Origin: Archivesica marissinica
Lineage: Eukaryota > Mollusca > Bivalvia > Venerida > Vesicomyidae
NCBI GenBank assembly: GCA_014843695.1
Contig: CM026393.1
Span: forward strand, 7,288,440-7,352,439
Direction of reading: 5' to 3'
Length of the DNA stretch: 64,000 bases
The translations under genes and the position numbers were made by a program. The notes below the pieces were generated by a model. The model did no database searches and was not told the origin of the DNA. It saw nothing but the letters and a program-made list of their open reading frames with translations. Below are positions 62,201 to 64,000 of the stretch, piece by piece; position 1 is the first letter of the stretch; the number at the start of each line of letters is the position of its first letter.

Positions 62201-64000
62201 AGTACACGTCTAGTACAGTGCCCTCGTCTAGTACAGTATCCACGTCTAGTACAGTGTCCCCGTCAAGTACAGTGTCCGCGTCTAGTACAGTGTCCTCGTC
62301 TAGTACAGTGTCCTCGTCTAGTACAGTATCCACGTCTAGTACAGTGTCCACGTCTAGTACAGTGCCCTCGTCTAGTACATTATCCACGTCTAGTACAGTA
62401 TCCACGTCTAGTACAGCGTCCTCGTCTAGTACAGTGTCCTCGTCTAGTACATTATCCACGTCTAGTACAGTGTCAACGTCTAGTACAGTGTCCTCGTCTA
62501 ATACATTATCCACGTCTAGTACAGTGTCCACGTTAGTACAGTGTCCGCGTCTAGTACAGTATCCACGTCTAGTACAGTATCCACCTCTAGTACAGTGTCC
62601 GCGTCTAGTACAGTGTCCTCGTCTAGTACAGTATCCACGTCTAGTACAGTATCCACGTCTAGTACAGCGTCCTCGTCTAGTACAGTGTCCTCGTCTAGTA
62701 GAGTGTCCACGTCTAGTACAGCGTCCTCGTCTAGTACAGTGTCCTCGTCTAGTACAGTGCCCACGTCTAGTACAGTGTCCTCGTCTAGTACAGTGCCCAC
62801 GTCTAGTACAGCGTCCTCGTCTAGTACAGTGTCCTCGTCTAGTACAGTGCCCACGTCTAGTACAGTGTCCTCGTCTAGTACAGTGCCCACGTCTAGTACA
62901 GTGCCCACGTCTAGTACAGTGTCCTCGTCTAGTACAGTATCCACGTCTAGTACAGTGTCCACGTCTAGTACAGTGTCCACGTCTAGTACAGTGCCCTCGT
63001 CTAGTACAGTATCCACGTCTAGTACAGTGTCCACGTCTAGTACAGTGTCCTCGTCTTGTACATTATCCACGTCTAGTACAGTGTCCACGTCTAGTACAGT
63101 GTCCTCGTCTAGTACAGTGCCCACGTCTAGTACAGTGTCCACGTCTAGTACAGTGCCCTCGTCTAGTACAGTATCCACGTCTAGTACAGTGTCCACGTCT
63201 AGTACATTATCCACGTCTAGTACAGTGTCCACGTCTAGTACAGTGCCCTCGTCTAGTACATTATCCACGTCTAGTACAGTGTCCACGTCTAGTACAGTGC
63301 CCACGTCTAGTACAGTATCCACGTCTAGTACAGTGTCCACGTCTAGTACAGTGTCCTCGTCTAGTACATTATCCACGTCTAGTACAGTGTCCACGTCTAG
63401 TACAGTGTCCTCGTCTAGTACAGTGCCCAGGTCTAGTACACGTCTAGTACAGTGCCCTCGTCTAGTACAGTATCCACGTCTAGTACAGTGTCCCCGTCAA
63501 GTACAGTGTCCGCGTCTAGTACAGTGTCCTCGTCTAGTACAGTGTCCTCGTCTAGTACAGTATCCACGTCTAGTACAGTGTCCACGTCTAGTACAGTGCC
63601 CTCGTCTAGTACATTATCCACGTCTAGTACAGTATCCACGTCTAGTACAGCGTCCTCGTCTAGTACAGTGTCCTCGTCTAGTACATTATCCACGTCTAGT
63701 ACAGTGTCAACGTCTAGTACAGTGTCCTCGTCTAGTACATTATCCACGTCTAGTACAGTGTCCACGTTAGTACAGTGTCCGCGTCTAGTACAGTATCCAC
63801 GTCTAGTACAGTATCCACCTCTAGTACAGTGTCCGCGTCTAGTACAGTGTCCTCGTCTAGTACAGTATCCACGTCTAGTACAGTATCCACGTCTAGTACA
63901 GTGTCCTCGTCTAGTACAGTGTCCTCGTCTAGTACAGTGTCCACGTCTAGTACAGCGTCCTCGTCTAGTACAGTGTCCTCGTCTAGTACAGTGCCCACGT
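44262..64000. repeat. 18-bp satellite-like array of about 20 kb with higher-order repeats
   Basis: More than 1,000 copies of an 18-bp unit CGTCTAGTACAGTGTCCA, continuing past the window end. Variants differ mainly in the last bases (TCCACG, TCCTCG, TCCGCG, CCCACG, TTATCCACG). Eighteen is divisible by three, so long open frames run on both strands over the same bases: Ser/Thr-rich or CPRLVQ repeats on plus, VLDVDT/VLDEDT repeats on minus, over 1,000 codons at 57710-61061. A marker junction CTAGTACACGTCTAGTACAG recurs at about 1,234-bp spacing (47341/48575; 62199/63433). A block near 44.7-46.2 kb is repeated near 58.1-59.6 kb. Some tracts are scrambled (about 46.2-46.5, 48.7-49.05 and 49.8-51.1 kb). 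Confidence 0.96.

Noticed and set aside
44206..64000. Asp-rich (VLDVDT) or Ser/Thr-rich (STSSTV) frames as shell-matrix or silk-like proteins
   Set aside because: Frames on opposite strands cover the same bases and exist only because 18 is divisible by three. They begin and end with array irregularities and no splice or signal-peptide features are seen.
1..64000. CRISPR arrays
   Set aside because: The regular repeats have no unique spacers between them, there are no cas genes, and the window is eukaryotic with introns and SINEs.
44262..64000. Centromeric or telomeric satellite
   Set aside because: No telomeric hexamer runs were seen. Many different arrays in succession, together with SINEs and a gene, do not by themselves point to a centromere. 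Position data would be needed.
44262..64000. Common origin of the 18-bp unit and the 36-bp unit at 4374-5412 (TGTCCTC-TAGTACA similarity)
   Set aside because: The resemblance is short and includes a 2-base gap. It is too weak to separate from chance without an alignment.

Overview
The window is eukaryotic, most likely from a marine invertebrate (a mollusc or other lophotrochozoan is my best guess, not proven). There are no operons. Two spliced exons of a homeobox gene sit in a sea of minisatellite arrays, several families of tRNA-derived SINEs, one MITE-like element and one 1,000-base assembly gap.

The only protein-coding gene I can support is on the minus strand. Its upstream exon (33704-33891) encodes homeodomain residues 1-44 and its terminal exon (13138-13353) encodes residues 45-60 plus a 55-residue tail. 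The junction has canonical GT and AG sites, is phase 0, and lies at homeodomain position 44/45. The flanking residues on both sides identify it as a ventral anterior homeobox (Vax) orthologue. The first coding exon was not found in the window. The intron between the two exons is 20,350 bp and is built mostly of at least eight tandem arrays with different units (16, 35, 24, 36, 29, 63, 41 and 30/32 bp), plus a SINE at each end.

Layout in + coordinates: 1-4194, a 43-bp array interrupted by an 845-bp insertion; 4374-5412, a 36-bp array related to the 43-mer but inverted; 5455-5878, a SINE-like fragment and a MITE-like element; 5922-7329, a 53-bp array running into the gap; 7330-8329, the gap; 8330-10897, a 41-bp array; 10906-13137, SINEs and AT-rich unique DNA; 13138-33891, the two Vax exons and their intron; 34197-35376, a 14-bp array; 36175-36670, one SINE inserted in another; 36822-39862, a 61/66-bp array; 40275-43220, a 37-bp array and derivatives; 44262-64000 and beyond, an 18-bp array of about 20 kb with higher-order repeats.

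Most long open frames in the window come from repeat units whose length is a multiple of three (18, 36, 63 bp). I do not regard them as genes. The observations most worth following up are the repeat-packed Vax intron, the recurrence of the CACGTG E-box in several unrelated repeat units of that intron and its flanks, the inverted pair of related arrays at the left end, and the insertion and nesting history shown by clear target-site duplications.
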